A stretch of 64,000 nucleotides of DNA from Edaphobacter dinghuensis (GTDB taxonomy: Bacteria > Acidobacteriota > Terriglobia > Terriglobales > Acidobacteriaceae). This document shows positions 27,315 to 36,224 of the stretch, piece after piece. Position 1 is the first letter of the stretch. The number at the start of each line of letters is the position of its first letter. The stretch is from contig NZ_BMGT01000001.1 in assembly GCF_014640335.1 (NCBI RefSeq), forward strand, positions 372,001 to 436,000, read 5' to 3'. A program made the translations under genes and the position numbers. Below the pieces are notes generated by a model. It was not told the DNA's origin. It saw only the letters and a program-made list of their open reading frames with translations, and searched no databases.

Positions 27315-28886
27315 TTACTTTGCAGGCAATCTGCAGGCAAAGTTGTGTGCGTTGTTGGTACTGCCTTTGCCTTTATAAACGGCCACCTGCGGGTAGGGGC
27401 AGAGTGGCCGCGTGCGGTCAATCTCGCCCTCGGTGGTGTGGAAGGCGATGATCTTTTCGGGTGCGTCTCCGTCTTCTACCCACTCTTCGAGCGCCGTAAC
27501 TCCATCAAAATGAGTGGGGCCGGGACCACCGCCACAGTGGTTCATGCCGGGGACCATGAAGAGACGCAGGAACTGCGGCGTACTGCTGCCGACAGTCGCC
27601 TGCACCTGGTTGTAGTAGTTGATGGTGTTGAGCGGCGAGATGTCGGGGTCGCTCCAACCGTGATAGAGGATCAGCTTGCCGCCACGCCGCTGCAAGGGCC
27701 GCAGATCGGGATCGACGGCATCGAGCGAGCGGCTGGTTCTGGCCAGCGCAATCTTCATGTCGGTGTCGTAGTTGAAGTTAAGAGCGTTGTAACGGGGATC
27801 TTCAAAGACCATGTTCTGGAAGAAGCCGTCGGCAGCCTTCCAATGAGTTGCGGCGAAGGGTTTGTTGCCTGTGATCCAGCTTGACCAGCCCGAGGAGCCG
27901 TTTTCGCCACCGGGAACAAGACCGGGGTAGATGAGATTTCCATGGGAGTCATGCGCGCCGCCCCAGATGTTTTTGATGGCTTTGACTTGTTTAGGAGTAA
28001 AGCAGGAGAACGTGGGCTGGCCTTCTTTGCAGGTGAGCACAGCAGGGTCGAAGTGGCATTTGCGCGGGTCGTCGAGCACGCCGTCCACGACTCCATCGAT
28101 GGCGTCGCAGGCTGCAACAACGGCATTGGCCAGCAGTGGCACCTTTGAAGCTGGAATGTAGCTCTCCGGATCTTTGAGGGTTGCGATGGAGTACCAGAGG
28201 TGAGCGCCGGCGTAGTGGCGAGTCCAGTTATTGGCGGGATCGCCAACGAGAAGGCCGTCGTAGTCGTCGGGGAAGCGCTGGGCTTCCATCAAGCCTTGTT
28301 CGCCGCCTTTAGAGCAGCCAACGTAGTACGAGTGCGCGGAGGCTTTGCCGTAGAAGGTCTGCGTGATCTGCTTGCCGTTGACGGTAGCGAGATGCAGACC
28401 GCGGTAGCCGAAGTCGGCGACGAGCTCGGGGTGATGCAAAGCCCAGGTTGAGTCGAAGCCGTTGCTGGGCGGGTTGTTGACGTGGCCAGTGTCAGTGCTG
28501 ACAACCGCGTAGCCGCGTCTTAGTGCGGCAGCCATGGCGCGATAGCTGATGACACCTGCAGTGCCGCCGTTTCCGACGCCCTGAAACTTGCCGTTCCATG
28601 TGTGCAGCGGCATCCAGACCTCGAAGCGGATCGCAGGCTTGGTCGTGGCTGCGACGCGGCAGAACGGTGGCAAGCCGCCGATTGACGCGGTGGTTTTGGG
28701 CACGGCGAATGTTCCTGTCGAAACAGTTGTGGCGGAGGTGATGACGGTTTCGGGAAGCTGGAGGCTAATGAGGTCTTTGCAGGACTGTTGAGCAGGAAGT
28801 GACGTCGCAAGGAGAAGCAGGGCGAGAATGGGAAAGATTGCGAATGGGAGCGAGGCCTTGGGATTTCGCACGGTTCTCCTTGTCAT
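27315..28886 (-). CDS. Secreted tannase/feruloyl esterase family protein
   Basis: The 523-residue protein has a signal peptide (FPILALLLLATSLPAQQSC). It matches the tannase/feruloyl esterase family, alpha/beta hydrolases that release gallate, ferulate or similar phenolics from plant esters. The nucleophile is the Ser in GCSKGGEQG near residue 190; the Cys next to it and the Cys in GMNHCGGG (with the catalytic His) form the disulfide known for this family. The Asp lies in LYHGWSDPDISP. It is read from ATG at 28886, but AAGGAG lies inside the frame just before a GTG five codons on (28871), which may be the true start. Confidence 0.9.
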   Translation of the reverse strand: MTRRTVRNPKASLPFAIFPILALLLLATSLPAQQSCKDLISLQLPETVITSATTVSTGTFAVPKTTASIGGLPPFCRVAATTKPAIRFEVWMPLHTWNGKFQGVGNGGTAGVISYRAMAAALRRGYAVVSTDTGHVNNPPSNGFDSTWALHHPELVADFGYRGLHLATVNGKQITQTFYGKASAHSYYVGCSKGGEQGLMEAQRFPDDYDGLLVGDPANNWTRHYAGAHLWYSIATLKDPESYIPASKVPLLANAVVAACDAIDGVVDGVLDDPRKCHFDPAVLTCKEGQPTFSCFTPKQVKAIKNIWGGAHDSHGNLIYPGLVPGGENGSSGWSSWITGNKPFAATHWKAADGFFQNMVFEDPRYNALNFNYDTDMKIALARTSRSLDAVDPDLRPLQRRGGKLILYHGWSDPDISPLNTINYYNQVQATVGSSTPQFLRLFMVPGMNHCGGGPGPTHFDGVTALEEWVEDGDAPEKIIAFHTTEGEIDRTRPLCPYPQVAVYKGKGSTNNAHNFACRLPAK

Positions 28887-29054
28887 TTTTTGCAGGACGG
28901 GAGCATGTACCCCCCCCTCCCCGGACTAAAGTCCTAAAGTCTTCAAGATATGAGGGTTAAGTCTGGACTTCGAGTATACCCCCGGTGGGACCTGTCCAAC
29001 CGTCATGCGATGGACGGGGTTTCTGAAGAACAGGTTTGTCAAGTTTCGACAGAC

Positions 29055-29121
29055 CAAATAGCTGTGATTATTTCAAGACAAATAGCTGTCGTTCTTTCAA
29101 GACAAATAGCTGTTATTTTTT
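29055..29121. repeat. 24-base tandem repeat, about 2.8 copies
   Basis: Units begin at 29055, 29079 and 29103, each starting CAAATAGCTGT and ending TTTCAAGA in the first two. The third unit runs into the 3' end of the DinB-like gene. The 10-base core CAAATAGCTG recurs at 34612-34621. Confidence 0.75.
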
Positions 29122-29614
29122 ACCAGGAATAGCCACCCGAGGCCGGAGGCCATGCCTGATTAAGCTGACGCAGAACGACGATGCGGCCGAGGTGGTAGGC
29201 ATTGTGAGAGGCCAGGCTGATGAGTTGATCGCGGACTGACATGATGCGAACGGGTGAGCCGGGGCGGGAGGGGCAACGGATGGGCTCGTCTAGTCTGCGG
29301 GTATCCCGGGCACTGGCGGCGGCTTGTTCGGCGGTCTGGAGGAAGCGCTTGCAGAGTTGGTCCCAGGTCTCGGAGGCGGTCTCTAATTCGGAGGGGAAGC
29401 CGTCGGAGGGCTTGTCGGGGAATGGCGTCTCGATGCCTTGGACCCAGTCGAGTGTGACCTGCTGCCAGAAGGCGATGTGCCAGAGCTCTTCGTAGATGGT
29501 GTGAGGGGTATTGGGAATCTTCTTGTGGACGAGATCGTCGCTGAGACCCTCGACGATGTGCGCCGGTTTTGCTGCATAGCTGTCGCCGATGAGGGCCTGG
29601 GCGAGTTCATTCAT
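29120..29614 (-). CDS. DinB-like (DUF664/YfiT-type) four-helix protein
   Basis: The 164-residue protein looks like a DinB/YfiT-superfamily four-helix bundle. Potential metal-binding histidines are in EELWHIAFWQQ near residue 46 and in SHNAYHLGRIVVLRQL near the C-terminus, the usual three-His arrangement with one further upstream. This superfamily includes thiol-dependent S-transferases and DNA-damage-induced proteins; it is unrelated to DNA polymerase IV. Its 3' end overlaps the 24-base tandem repeat. The substrate is unknown. Confidence 0.83.
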   Translation of the reverse strand: MNELAQALIGDSYAAKPAHIVEGLSDDLVHKKIPNTPHTIYEELWHIAFWQQVTLDWVQGIETPFPDKPSDGFPSELETASETWDQLCKRFLQTAEQAAASARDTRRLDEPIRCPSRPGSPVRIMSVRDQLISLASHNAYHLGRIVVLRQLNQAWPPASGGYSW

Positions 29615-29767
29615 TGGATCGCTCCTAAACTCCAGCCCTTCTATTTTACGAGTGACGTGAGAGGAGGGATAACAGGGCGTTTTCTTGAATTGGAAATTAT
29701 TTCAAAAGAGAATTGCCTAGGGTACGTCCTGTCAGGTAACGTTTTTCATGAAATTCAAGAGGAGCTT

Positions 29768-31321
29768 ATGCGCAGGGTATTTTTAGTCGCCGGAATTTGC
29801 TTGATGATGTCGGCCGTGGGTTTTGCAGAGGTGAAGCCAGCGTCGTTGTTCAGCGATCATGCGGTGTTGCAGAGTGGGATGTCAGTGCCGGTGTGGGGAA
29901 CGGCTGATCCGGGCGAGAAGGTGACGGTGACGCTGCACGGGGTGAGCGCATCGACGACGACCGGAGCGGATGGCCGATGGATGGTGCGGCTGAAGAAGTT
30001 GAAGGCGGGCGGCCCCTTCGAGATGACCATCGCCGGGAAGAACACGGTGACGGTGAAGGACGTTCTGGTGGGCGAGGTGTGGCTGGGGTCGGGCCAGTCG
30101 AACATGGTGTTTACGGTGTCGAAGAAGAGCAATCCGTGGGCGGGGATGCTCGACGAAGAGGGCGAGATTGCAGCGGCAAACTATCCGCAGATACGGATGT
30201 TTACCGGTAAGGCGACCAAAGCGTATGAGCCACAGACCGACATTGTGGGCGAGTGGAAGGTGTGCAGTCCGGAGACTGCGGGCGACTTTTCTGCCGTGGG
30301 ATATCTGTTTGCACGCGACCTGCAGCGAGAGCTGAAGGTGCCGGTGGGCATTGTGCTGGAGGCGTATGGAGCGAGCACGGCAGAGTCGTGGCTGCCGCGG
30401 CCGACGGTGGCGGGGGATCCGATGCTGAAGCCGCTGCTGGATAAGTTCGATGCGCGGGTGAGTTATTACAGAGAGCATCCGGGTGGCTTGGATGCGGACG
30501 CGCCAGCGGGGCCACAGACGTTGAACGCGCGGCCAGCCAAGGCCGGGGCAAAGCCCGCAAAGATGCGCGATCCGGTGCAGGACCAGCACCAACCGACGGT
30601 GCTGTTCAATGGAATGATTCAGCCGGTGCTGCCGTATGCGATTCGCGGAGTTCTCTGGTACCAGGGAGAGTCGATTGTGGGTGGAAAGGCCGGAGTGGAG
30701 CTTTATCCGCACACGATGGAGACGCTGGTGAAGGAGTGGCGCCAGCTTTGGGGCGAGGGCGAACTGCCCTTTTACTATGTGCAACTGGCAGCGTTACAAA
30801 ATGCAAGCAACAACCCTGCAGTGCGTGAGGCGCAGGCTCAGTTGCTGAAGCTGCCGAAGACGGCGATGGCGGTGACGATCGATATCGGTGACCCGAAGCT
30901 GGTGCATCCGAAGAACAAGGAGCCGCTGGGAGAGCGGCTGACAGCGATTGCACTGGCGAAGACCTATGGCAGAAAGATGGAGTATTCGGGGCCGGTGTAC
31001 GAGTCGATGAAGGTGAAGGGGAACGCGATTGAGCTGAAGTTTGCGCATGACAAAGGGCTGACGGCGAAGAACGGGCCGCTGAAGTGGTTTCAGATTGCGG
31101 GCGCCGACCAGAAGTTTGTGGATGCGGAGGCGAAGATCGAGGGCAACAAGATCATCGTGACGAGTGCGCAGGTGAGCGCACCGGTGGCGGTGCGATATGC
31201 GTGGGCCGATTATCCGGAGGGCTGCAATCTATACAACGGTGCGGGGTTTCCGGCGGCTCCGTTTCGAACGGACAAATGGGATGCTCTGACACCGATTGCA
31301 GCAGAGTTTACCGGTAAGTGA
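29768..31321 (+). CDS. Secreted sialate O-acetylesterase-like SGNH hydrolase
   Basis: The ATG at 29768 follows AAGAGGAG by three bases and begins a signal peptide (MRRVFLVAGICLMMSAVGFA), giving 517 residues. The N-terminal beta-domain (SLFSDHAVLQSGMSVPVWGTA) and the SGNH blocks VWLGSGQSNM (nucleophile Ser), GVLWYQGES and DPKLVHPKNKEPLGERL (catalytic His) match the sialate O-acetylesterase family. In plant-polymer degraders these enzymes often remove acetyl groups from xylan or pectin rather than from sialic acid. The latter is likely here, given the neighbouring polysaccharide enzymes, but is not shown by sequence. Confidence 0.88.
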   Translation: MRRVFLVAGICLMMSAVGFAEVKPASLFSDHAVLQSGMSVPVWGTADPGEKVTVTLHGVSASTTTGADGRWMVRLKKLKAGGPFEMTIAGKNTVTVKDVLVGEVWLGSGQSNMVFTVSKKSNPWAGMLDEEGEIAAANYPQIRMFTGKATKAYEPQTDIVGEWKVCSPETAGDFSAVGYLFARDLQRELKVPVGIVLEAYGASTAESWLPRPTVAGDPMLKPLLDKFDARVSYYREHPGGLDADAPAGPQTLNARPAKAGAKPAKMRDPVQDQHQPTVLFNGMIQPVLPYAIRGVLWYQGESIVGGKAGVELYPHTMETLVKEWRQLWGEGELPFYYVQLAALQNASNNPAVREAQAQLLKLPKTAMAVTIDIGDPKLVHPKNKEPLGERLTAIALAKTYGRKMEYSGPVYESMKVKGNAIELKFAHDKGLTAKNGPLKWFQIAGADQKFVDAEAKIEGNKIIVTSAQVSAPVAVRYAWADYPEGCNLYNGAGFPAAPFRTDKWDALTPIAAEFTGK

Positions 31322-31379
31322 TGGTGTAAATTTAGCCGAAGCTGGGTTTTGATTTGATCTCAAGTTGAGGGAGTGAGGA

Positions 31380-31946
31380 ATGAAAAGCATTCTGATGTGC
31401 GCTGTTCTGATGTCGTCGTTCGTAGCGACCGCTCAGACTCCGGCTGCTCCTGCGGCGGCCAAGCCGGGGCTGACTCTGACCTCTTCCGCGTTTGAGGATG
31501 GCGGGATTATTCCCGATAGATATTCGCGCGCCGTCGAGGCTCCTGTCTCTCCAAAGTTGATGTGGACGCATGTACCGGATGGCACGGTGAGCTTCGCGCT
31601 GATTCTGCACGATCCGGATACGTCGCTGCAGAAGACGACGAACCAGGTGCTGCATTGGATGATCTTCAATATTCCGGGGAGCGCCAGCGAGCTGCCGGAG
31701 AATGTGCCGACCACGGCGACGCTGACGGATGGATCGGTTCAGGCGGTAAACACCGGCAAGAAGATCGGCTACTACGGCATGGGTGCGCCTGCGGCGGGGC
31801 CTTATCATCACTACACGTTTGAGCTGTTCGCGCTCGATACGAAGCTGAGCCTGGGGCCGGATGCAACGCAGGCCGATGTGCTGAAGGCGATGGATGGTCA
31901 CATTCTGGGCAAGGGCGTTCTGGTGGGGCGGTTCCATCGGCCGTAG
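31380..31946 (+). CDS. Secreted YbhB/YbcL family (PEBP) protein
   Basis: This 188-residue protein has a signal peptide (MKSILMCAVLMSSFVATAQ) and a phosphatidylethanolamine-binding-protein fold. Landmarks are TSSAFEDGGIIPDRYS, FALILHDPDTS, VLHWMIFNIPG and GPYHHYTFELFALD. Bacterial YbhB/YbcL proteins are of unclear function; some modulate host or kinase signalling. A GAGG ribosome-binding site lies close to the ATG. It follows the sialate O-acetylesterase gene by 58 bases and ends at a terminator, so the pair may form one unit. Confidence 0.9.
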   Translation: MKSILMCAVLMSSFVATAQTPAAPAAAKPGLTLTSSAFEDGGIIPDRYSRAVEAPVSPKLMWTHVPDGTVSFALILHDPDTSLQKTTNQVLHWMIFNIPGSASELPENVPTTATLTDGSVQAVNTGKKIGYYGMGAPAAGPYHHYTFELFALDTKLSLGPDATQADVLKAMDGHILGKGVLVGRFHRP

Positions 31947-31971
31947 GCGAGAAAACTGACGGTGGAATATA

Positions 31972-32012
31972 ACGGCCTGCGGTGTTTATTACGCGCAGGC
32001 CGTGAGTTTTTT
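31972..32012 (+). terminator. Intrinsic terminator after the PEBP gene
   Basis: ACGGCCTGCG (31972-31981) pairs with CGCAGGCCGT (31994-32003), followed by GAG and six T residues. The T-run reaches the stop codon of the convergent TIGR03435 gene. Confidence 0.82.
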
Positions 32013-33153
32013 AATTCGCAGCGGGCTTCTCGACGTGGTCGATGACGAAGACGTCGGCCATGGCCTTGGTTGGCTCGAGCTTTAGCCCAAGCTGCTCCGG
32101 TAGCGCCGTGTAGAGACTCGGCGGCGCATTGGGATCGTCTTTCGGTGTGGGCCTGGGGCCGAATACGGCAAACTGCGAGTCGTCGGGCGTCCAGTTCAGA
32201 TTGAAGTCATACCTCGCGGTGAGCCCGGTGTGGTCGACGACTGGCCGGTCCATCACCGCGGACTGCATGCCATCGCAGAAGTCCTTCATGGTGGAGTTCG
32301 TCACCATCAACTGGCCGAGTCCTCTGAAGAGAAAGTTCTTCGGATCGTTGGGCTGGTGAATGGTCTCGGTCATCTTGGGACCGCCCTTCGCGACTGTAAG
32401 GGCGTAGACGGAGAGCTCTTTCTGGTCGTGGTGGAAGGTGAGCTTGAAACGATCTGTGAGAGCGGACTGGATCAGCTCCTTCATCTGTTTAGTGTTTGGC
32501 CGGCCTTCGGCCTCGGGCACACCGTCGAGATCGAATTTCTCGGTAGCGAACCAGTCTGGCGCGCCTATGATCTGCTTGACGTGCAGCCCATAGGCAAAGG
32601 TGACCATATCATTCATGGTGGTGTTGATCGTCATCAGATGACGGCCGCGAATGGTGAAGAGTTTGCCCGGACGGTTGGGATCGCTGGGCTTTACGGTGAT
32701 CACTTCAAACTTGAGTACGGCGTCCGCAGCCATCGCCTTGGGAGGCTCGGGAATCGGCCATGTGGCCTCGGGGGTGACGTGCTGAAAGTTCATGACGGCG
32801 GTATGACCGCCCTGGGTCTGGTTGCCGGTGATGGTCTTGCCGTCGGCGCTCAGGGTTCCGACGTAGGTGACGTCGATGGCTGAGATCTCGAATTTGAAGG
32901 ACGTGCCATCCACCGTGATCGAATTGATTGGGATCGACTGTCCGCCCTGGTCGATGCTGTAGGAGATGCCCCTCAGCTTGCCGTCGACCTTGGTGATCTT
33001 CATGACGATGCGCAGCCCCTGTCCGGCCTGCAGAGTGCCCTGCCAGTTGCCAGTGACGTCGGTCTCTTTGGCCTGGGCGTGGGCGCGTGGGGCGCCGACA
33101 AAACAAGCCAACGCTAACGTGAGACCGACCATCCACAACAGTGTCTTCTTCAT
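32011..33153 (-). CDS. TIGR03435 family secreted protein
   Basis: The start is the ATG of MKKTLLWMVGLTLALACFVG (33153) with GGAGAG upstream, giving 380 residues with a signal peptide. A small beta-domain (TGNWQGTLQAGQGLRIVMKI, about 30-120) precedes the TIGR03435 domain. That domain is marked by FEVITVKPSDPNRPG, IRGRHLMTINTTMNDMVTFA, GAPDWFATEKFDLDG and LQSALTDRFKLTFH, ending PVVDHTGLTARYDFNL. The family is strongly expanded in soil Acidobacteria and has no known function. The N-terminal beta-domain fusion is common in this group. Confidence 0.9.
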   Translation of the reverse strand: MKKTLLWMVGLTLALACFVGAPRAHAQAKETDVTGNWQGTLQAGQGLRIVMKITKVDGKLRGISYSIDQGGQSIPINSITVDGTSFKFEISAIDVTYVGTLSADGKTITGNQTQGGHTAVMNFQHVTPEATWPIPEPPKAMAADAVLKFEVITVKPSDPNRPGKLFTIRGRHLMTINTTMNDMVTFAYGLHVKQIIGAPDWFATEKFDLDGVPEAEGRPNTKQMKELIQSALTDRFKLTFHHDQKELSVYALTVAKGGPKMTETIHQPNDPKNFLFRGLGQLMVTNSTMKDFCDGMQSAVMDRPVVDHTGLTARYDFNLNWTPDDSQFAVFGPRPTPKDDPNAPPSLYTALPEQLGLKLEPTKAMADVFVIDHVEKPAAN

Positions 33154-33302
33154 GCGCGCTCTCCGATCGGGCGAACAGATGTGTGCATCGCAGAGACCGC
33201 GATGACGGCCTGAAGCGAAGTCGGGCAATTCTATCAACTGACAGCGCAACGGCGGATTAGATTCCGGCAAAGATTTGGGAGAGCAGTTCGTTCGTTGCGG
33301 TG

Positions 33303-34571
33303 TCAGCTTACTTGATAGGTCGCCAGAGTGATGGTTACAACATCGTTCGGAGTTTTGACCGTGCCGCCGTCGCTCTCCGGGTGAAACTCGATGCGCATGG
33401 TCTCGGCATTCACGATGACGCGGAGATATCCGTAGTCGGTTGTGTTGTAGTTTTCGAGCGTCAGGGTGTCGTCGATCTTGTAAGGCGTGCGGTAGGTTCC
33501 ACGCATGGTTGAGAGCGGAGAGTGGCCGCCGCATCCGGCGACGAGGAAAGGAATTTGAAGATTGTTTACCGTGCGCGTGAAGCGTTGATAGTTATGGGCA
33601 TGGCCGGAGAAGACGGCGTGCGGCCAGACGCCTGCGGCCTGGCAGGCGGAGTCGATGTCCGCGAGCATTAGTGGGCTGCCTCCGTGGACCGAGCCTCCAG
33701 TGAAGGGTGGATGGTGCATGGCGATGATGATCGCTCCGGTAAACTTCTCGCTCTTGATTCTCTGAAGTGCAGCGGTGAGGAAGGCGATCTGCCGGTTGTC
33801 GAGCACCTTGTTCTGGCCGTTTTCGCCGGAGATGACACCAGGGTCTTCGAGCACGTTGCTGTAGAGGCCGAGAATGCGGACAAAGGGCGCTTCGAGCGTG
33901 AAGTAGACGCCGGGCTGGATCATCGTAGTGCGAAGAAGGCCGCCGGAGTCTGGCGACTGCACCGGGCTGGAGGTGCAGAAGTTGCGCAGAAATGCATCGA
34001 GGGTGGGCTCGGGATCGCCGGTGTAGACGACTCCGTCGTGGTTGCCGGGAATGGCGATGATGGGCGCGGGATAGTCGCGGTAGGGCTCGTAAAACTGGTC
34101 GTAGTAATAGGTCGCTTCGCCGAAGTAATAGACGACATCGCCTAAGTGAAAGAGGAAGGACGGGACGTCGGCGGAGTTGGCCTCGGTGAAGTCGGTGACC
34201 ATCTTGTCGGCTACCAGAGATTGCGTGGCGGGACCTTTTGCGCTGCCGGTATCGCCTACTGAGTGAAAGACGATCTGTCCGGCTTGCTGAATGGCCTTTG
34301 TTTTGGCTGCGCCTTGAGCACCGTATACCTGTGCGAGCGTGAGGGTTGGTTCCACCGCGCCGCCGCGTGGCTGGGGAACGGCTTCCAGTGTGTTGAGCCC
34401 AACATCTTTCTGATCGGTGACAGGGTTTCGGAAGCCGGTTGGATCGGGTGTGGGTTGGGGTTGGCCAAAGATCGGCTGCGTGCTGGCGGCGGATTTTGGA
34501 TTCGCAGGCGACTGATGGGTCGTGGACTTCTTTTTGGCTTTTGTTGAATGTTCGGGTAGGCGCTTTGGCAT
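33303..34571 (-). CDS. Metallophosphoesterase, purple-acid-phosphatase-like
   Basis: This 422-residue protein has a disordered, lysine/proline-rich N-terminus of about 80 residues with no clear signal peptide. The calcineurin-like phosphoesterase core follows. Metal ligands are visible in order: GDTG, FHLGDVVYY, IPGNHDG, MHHPPFTGGSVHG and FSGHAHNYQRF. The order fits a two-metal phosphatase of the purple acid phosphatase type. The substrate is unknown. It is transcribed from a region containing a copy of the CAAATAGCTG core, and a terminator lies between it and the BI-1 gene. Confidence 0.87.
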   Translation of the reverse strand: MPKRLPEHSTKAKKKSTTHQSPANPKSAASTQPIFGQPQPTPDPTGFRNPVTDQKDVGLNTLEAVPQPRGGAVEPTLTLAQVYGAQGAAKTKAIQQAGQIVFHSVGDTGSAKGPATQSLVADKMVTDFTEANSADVPSFLFHLGDVVYYFGEATYYYDQFYEPYRDYPAPIIAIPGNHDGVVYTGDPEPTLDAFLRNFCTSSPVQSPDSGGLLRTTMIQPGVYFTLEAPFVRILGLYSNVLEDPGVISGENGQNKVLDNRQIAFLTAALQRIKSEKFTGAIIIAMHHPPFTGGSVHGGSPLMLADIDSACQAAGVWPHAVFSGHAHNYQRFTRTVNNLQIPFLVAGCGGHSPLSTMRGTYRTPYKIDDTLTLENYNTTDYGYLRVIVNAETMRIEFHPESDGGTVKTPNDVVTITLATYQVS

Positions 34572-34663
34572 CTGTCTGCCCCTCCTGCGGTTGGGACAGA
34601 TATTACACCTGCAAATAGCTGCAATTTGTTACAGGCTGCGTGTGCTTACTTTCGTGCAAATGA

Positions 34664-34691
34664 AAGTCGCCCCCGATTGCAGGGGCGACTT
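34664..34691. terminator. Terminator hairpin downstream of the BI-1 gene
   Basis: AAGTCGCCCC pairs with GGGGCGACTT around an 8-base loop. It lies just past the 3' end of the BI-1 gene, before the metallophosphoesterase gene on the same strand. Confidence 0.7.
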
Positions 34692-34714
34692 GTGGGACGA
34701 AGTTGTGTCGGTGC

Positions 34715-35386
34715 TTAGCTTCTGCTGCGGCGGCCACCCATCAGTTGTAGGACGGCCATGAAGATGTTGATGGCGTCGAGATAAATGGAGAGCGACAGCA
34801 CGACCGCCGATGCGCCGTTGCCGCCTGCGCGGATGCGGGCGAAGTCGCCTACGGTGAGCAGGGCGAAGATGCCGAGCGTGAGCCAGGAATAGGTGTCCGG
34901 CGAGAGGAAGTGGAAGAACATGCTAGCGATGCCGGCGATGATCAACAGCAGCAGCGCGGCAAGTCCGATGCCGGTAATGCGGCGGTAGTTGATGTTGAAG
35001 AGATAGGCGATGCAGCCCATGACGGCCATGCCGCATCCGGTGGTGACGGCAGCGTTGAAGACGAGCGCAGTGCCGAAGTTATGGATGTAGCGCTGGATGA
35101 GCGGGCCGATCTCCCAGCCCATGAAGTAGGTGAGGACGAGAAACATGCCGAGTGCGAGGCCGGGGCTGGCCTTGCGCGCAAAGCTGATGGCGAAGACGAG
35201 TCCGAGGACGACGATGAAGCCGACGAAGGTTCCCCAGGCGGGCGCGGTGGCGACTCCGATGGAGGTGATGAAGAAGCCGACGGAGGTGATGGCGAGCACC
35301 TTGGCGAGGAGCGAGGCGGTCTCCTCGCGGGGAACGTCGATGGTGTTGTAGTAGCTGTTGCTGAGGTTGTAGTCGTTCATTGCCAT
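34715..35386 (-). CDS. Bax inhibitor-1/YccA family membrane protein
   Basis: This 223-residue protein has seven predicted membrane segments and the BI-1 pattern, including FGTALVFNAAVTTG and the C-terminal SLSIYLDAINIFMAVLQLMG. Bacterial BI-1 proteins (YccA, YetJ) are inner-membrane proteins; YetJ is a pH-dependent calcium leak channel, and YccA modulates FtsH. The aspartates needed for YetJ-type gating cannot be assigned with certainty here. It stands alone, with hairpins on both sides. Confidence 0.9.
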   Translation of the reverse strand: MAMNDYNLSNSYYNTIDVPREETASLLAKVLAITSVGFFITSIGVATAPAWGTFVGFIVVLGLVFAISFARKASPGLALGMFLVLTYFMGWEIGPLIQRYIHNFGTALVFNAAVTTGCGMAVMGCIAYLFNINYRRITGIGLAALLLLIIAGIASMFFHFLSPDTYSWLTLGIFALLTVGDFARIRAGGNGASAVVLSLSIYLDAINIFMAVLQLMGGRRSRS

Positions 35387-35483
35387 GCGTTTCGCTCCGG
35401 AGCGTTGTTAAGTGAAAGTGATTACGGCTCCAAGTCTATGAGACGCCTTTCCGGGAAGTTTGTCATGTCTCGGGATAAGGATT

Positions 35484-35528
35484 GGCTTCTATCTTAGCGA
35501 CGGTCTCATTATCACCCAGATAGAAGCC
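35484..35528. terminator. Inverted repeat downstream of the 106-aa gene
   Basis: GGCTTCTATCT (35484-35494) pairs perfectly with AGATAGAAGCC (35518-35528) across a 23-base loop. It lies 14 bases past the stop of the minus-strand 106-aa gene and lacks a T-run, so it may be a weak terminator or a stabilising hairpin. Confidence 0.45.
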
Positions 35529-35541
35529 CGGTTTAATTGGT

Positions 35542-35862
35542 TTAGTCATCGTTATCAGTTTCGGTACGAGTGATTGCAGCTTCGTTAAATCCGACGCCTA
35601 CCTTGAAACCAACCGGCTTGAGCGGGCCGGGAGTTACGGTGATGGCCAAATCCTCCATCTGCTTCCAACTCGGCTTGTTCTTGTCGTAGTAGCTCGAACA
35701 CTCATAGATAAGGAACGGAACAACGATATTGGGGTGGATTGCATTACACATCGTTACCATCTCCGACTCACGGTAGCCGGTCATGATGTGCGCGTTTGTA
35801 CATGTTCTACAGAGCGAATCCGAACCGACCGGAGTTCCGCCCTTGATGTATGCCTTGCCCAT
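35542..35862 (-). CDS. Small cysteine-containing protein of unknown function
   Basis: This 106-residue protein has no signal peptide. It carries a CRTC pair (residues 18-21) followed by single cysteines near 39 and 56, a spacing that could bind zinc or an iron-sulfur cluster. The motif CRTCTNAHIMTGYRESE and a later MCNAIHPNIVVPF stand out. The C-terminus is acidic. I do not recognise the family. AAGG lies a few bases before the ATG. Codon use looks like that of a real gene, and no partner gene is adjacent. Confidence 0.7.
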   Translation of the reverse strand: MGKAYIKGGTPVGSDSLCRTCTNAHIMTGYRESEMVTMCNAIHPNIVVPFLIYECSSYYDKNKPSWKQMEDLAITVTPGPLKPVGFKVGVGFNEAAITRTETDNDD

Positions 35863-36224
35863 GGCGGGCCTTCTCTTTCTAACCGGCGATTGCTGGTGGT
35901 TTTGAGGCGTAGCATTGCGGCTGCGCGGGGGCGCATTTTGTTGTGAAAACTATGCGACAGATCTAAGCGTCTTCTTCGCGGGACGACACAGAGATGCTGA
36001 TTGCTCTTTTTTCCGCTAGTGATTCAATTCGGTGTGATTGCGTAGGGATCGTCCGCCGGAGGCTTAGCGGCAGGTGAGAGGCAAAGCCCGGCGATCGCCG
36101 CAGACAAACATCTTCTGTGGTGATCTACGCATCGTGTTGTGCGATTTGATATTCATCGGGCTTCTCCTACGCTTTGTTACTTTGCCAGTTACGAATTGAA
36201 AAAGCAAGGGATTTCTTCGGTAAA
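35863..36224. other. Intergenic region with no supported gene
   Basis: About 362 bases between the 106-aa gene and the 3' end of asnS. It contains the palindrome CGGCGATCGCCG (36089-36100) and otherwise nothing I can assign. It must hold the promoter for the 106-aa gene near 35870-35960. Confidence 0.4.

Noticed and set aside
28905..29000. C-rich and AAGTC-repeating stretch upstream of the tannase-family gene
   Set aside because: It looks like intergenic repeat debris, but no second copy or clear structure is visible in the window.
29055..29121. Possible mini-CRISPR
   Set aside because: The 24-base units are directly adjacent with no spacers, so this is a simple tandem repeat.
35995..36080. 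27-codon frame starting ATG CTG ATT in the gap before asnS
   Set aside because: No ribosome-binding site, no recognisable feature and ordinary chance length.
36089..36100. CGGCGATCGCCG palindrome
   Set aside because: A single 12-base GC-rich palindrome in a 60 % GC genome, far from any start codon; chance is likely.
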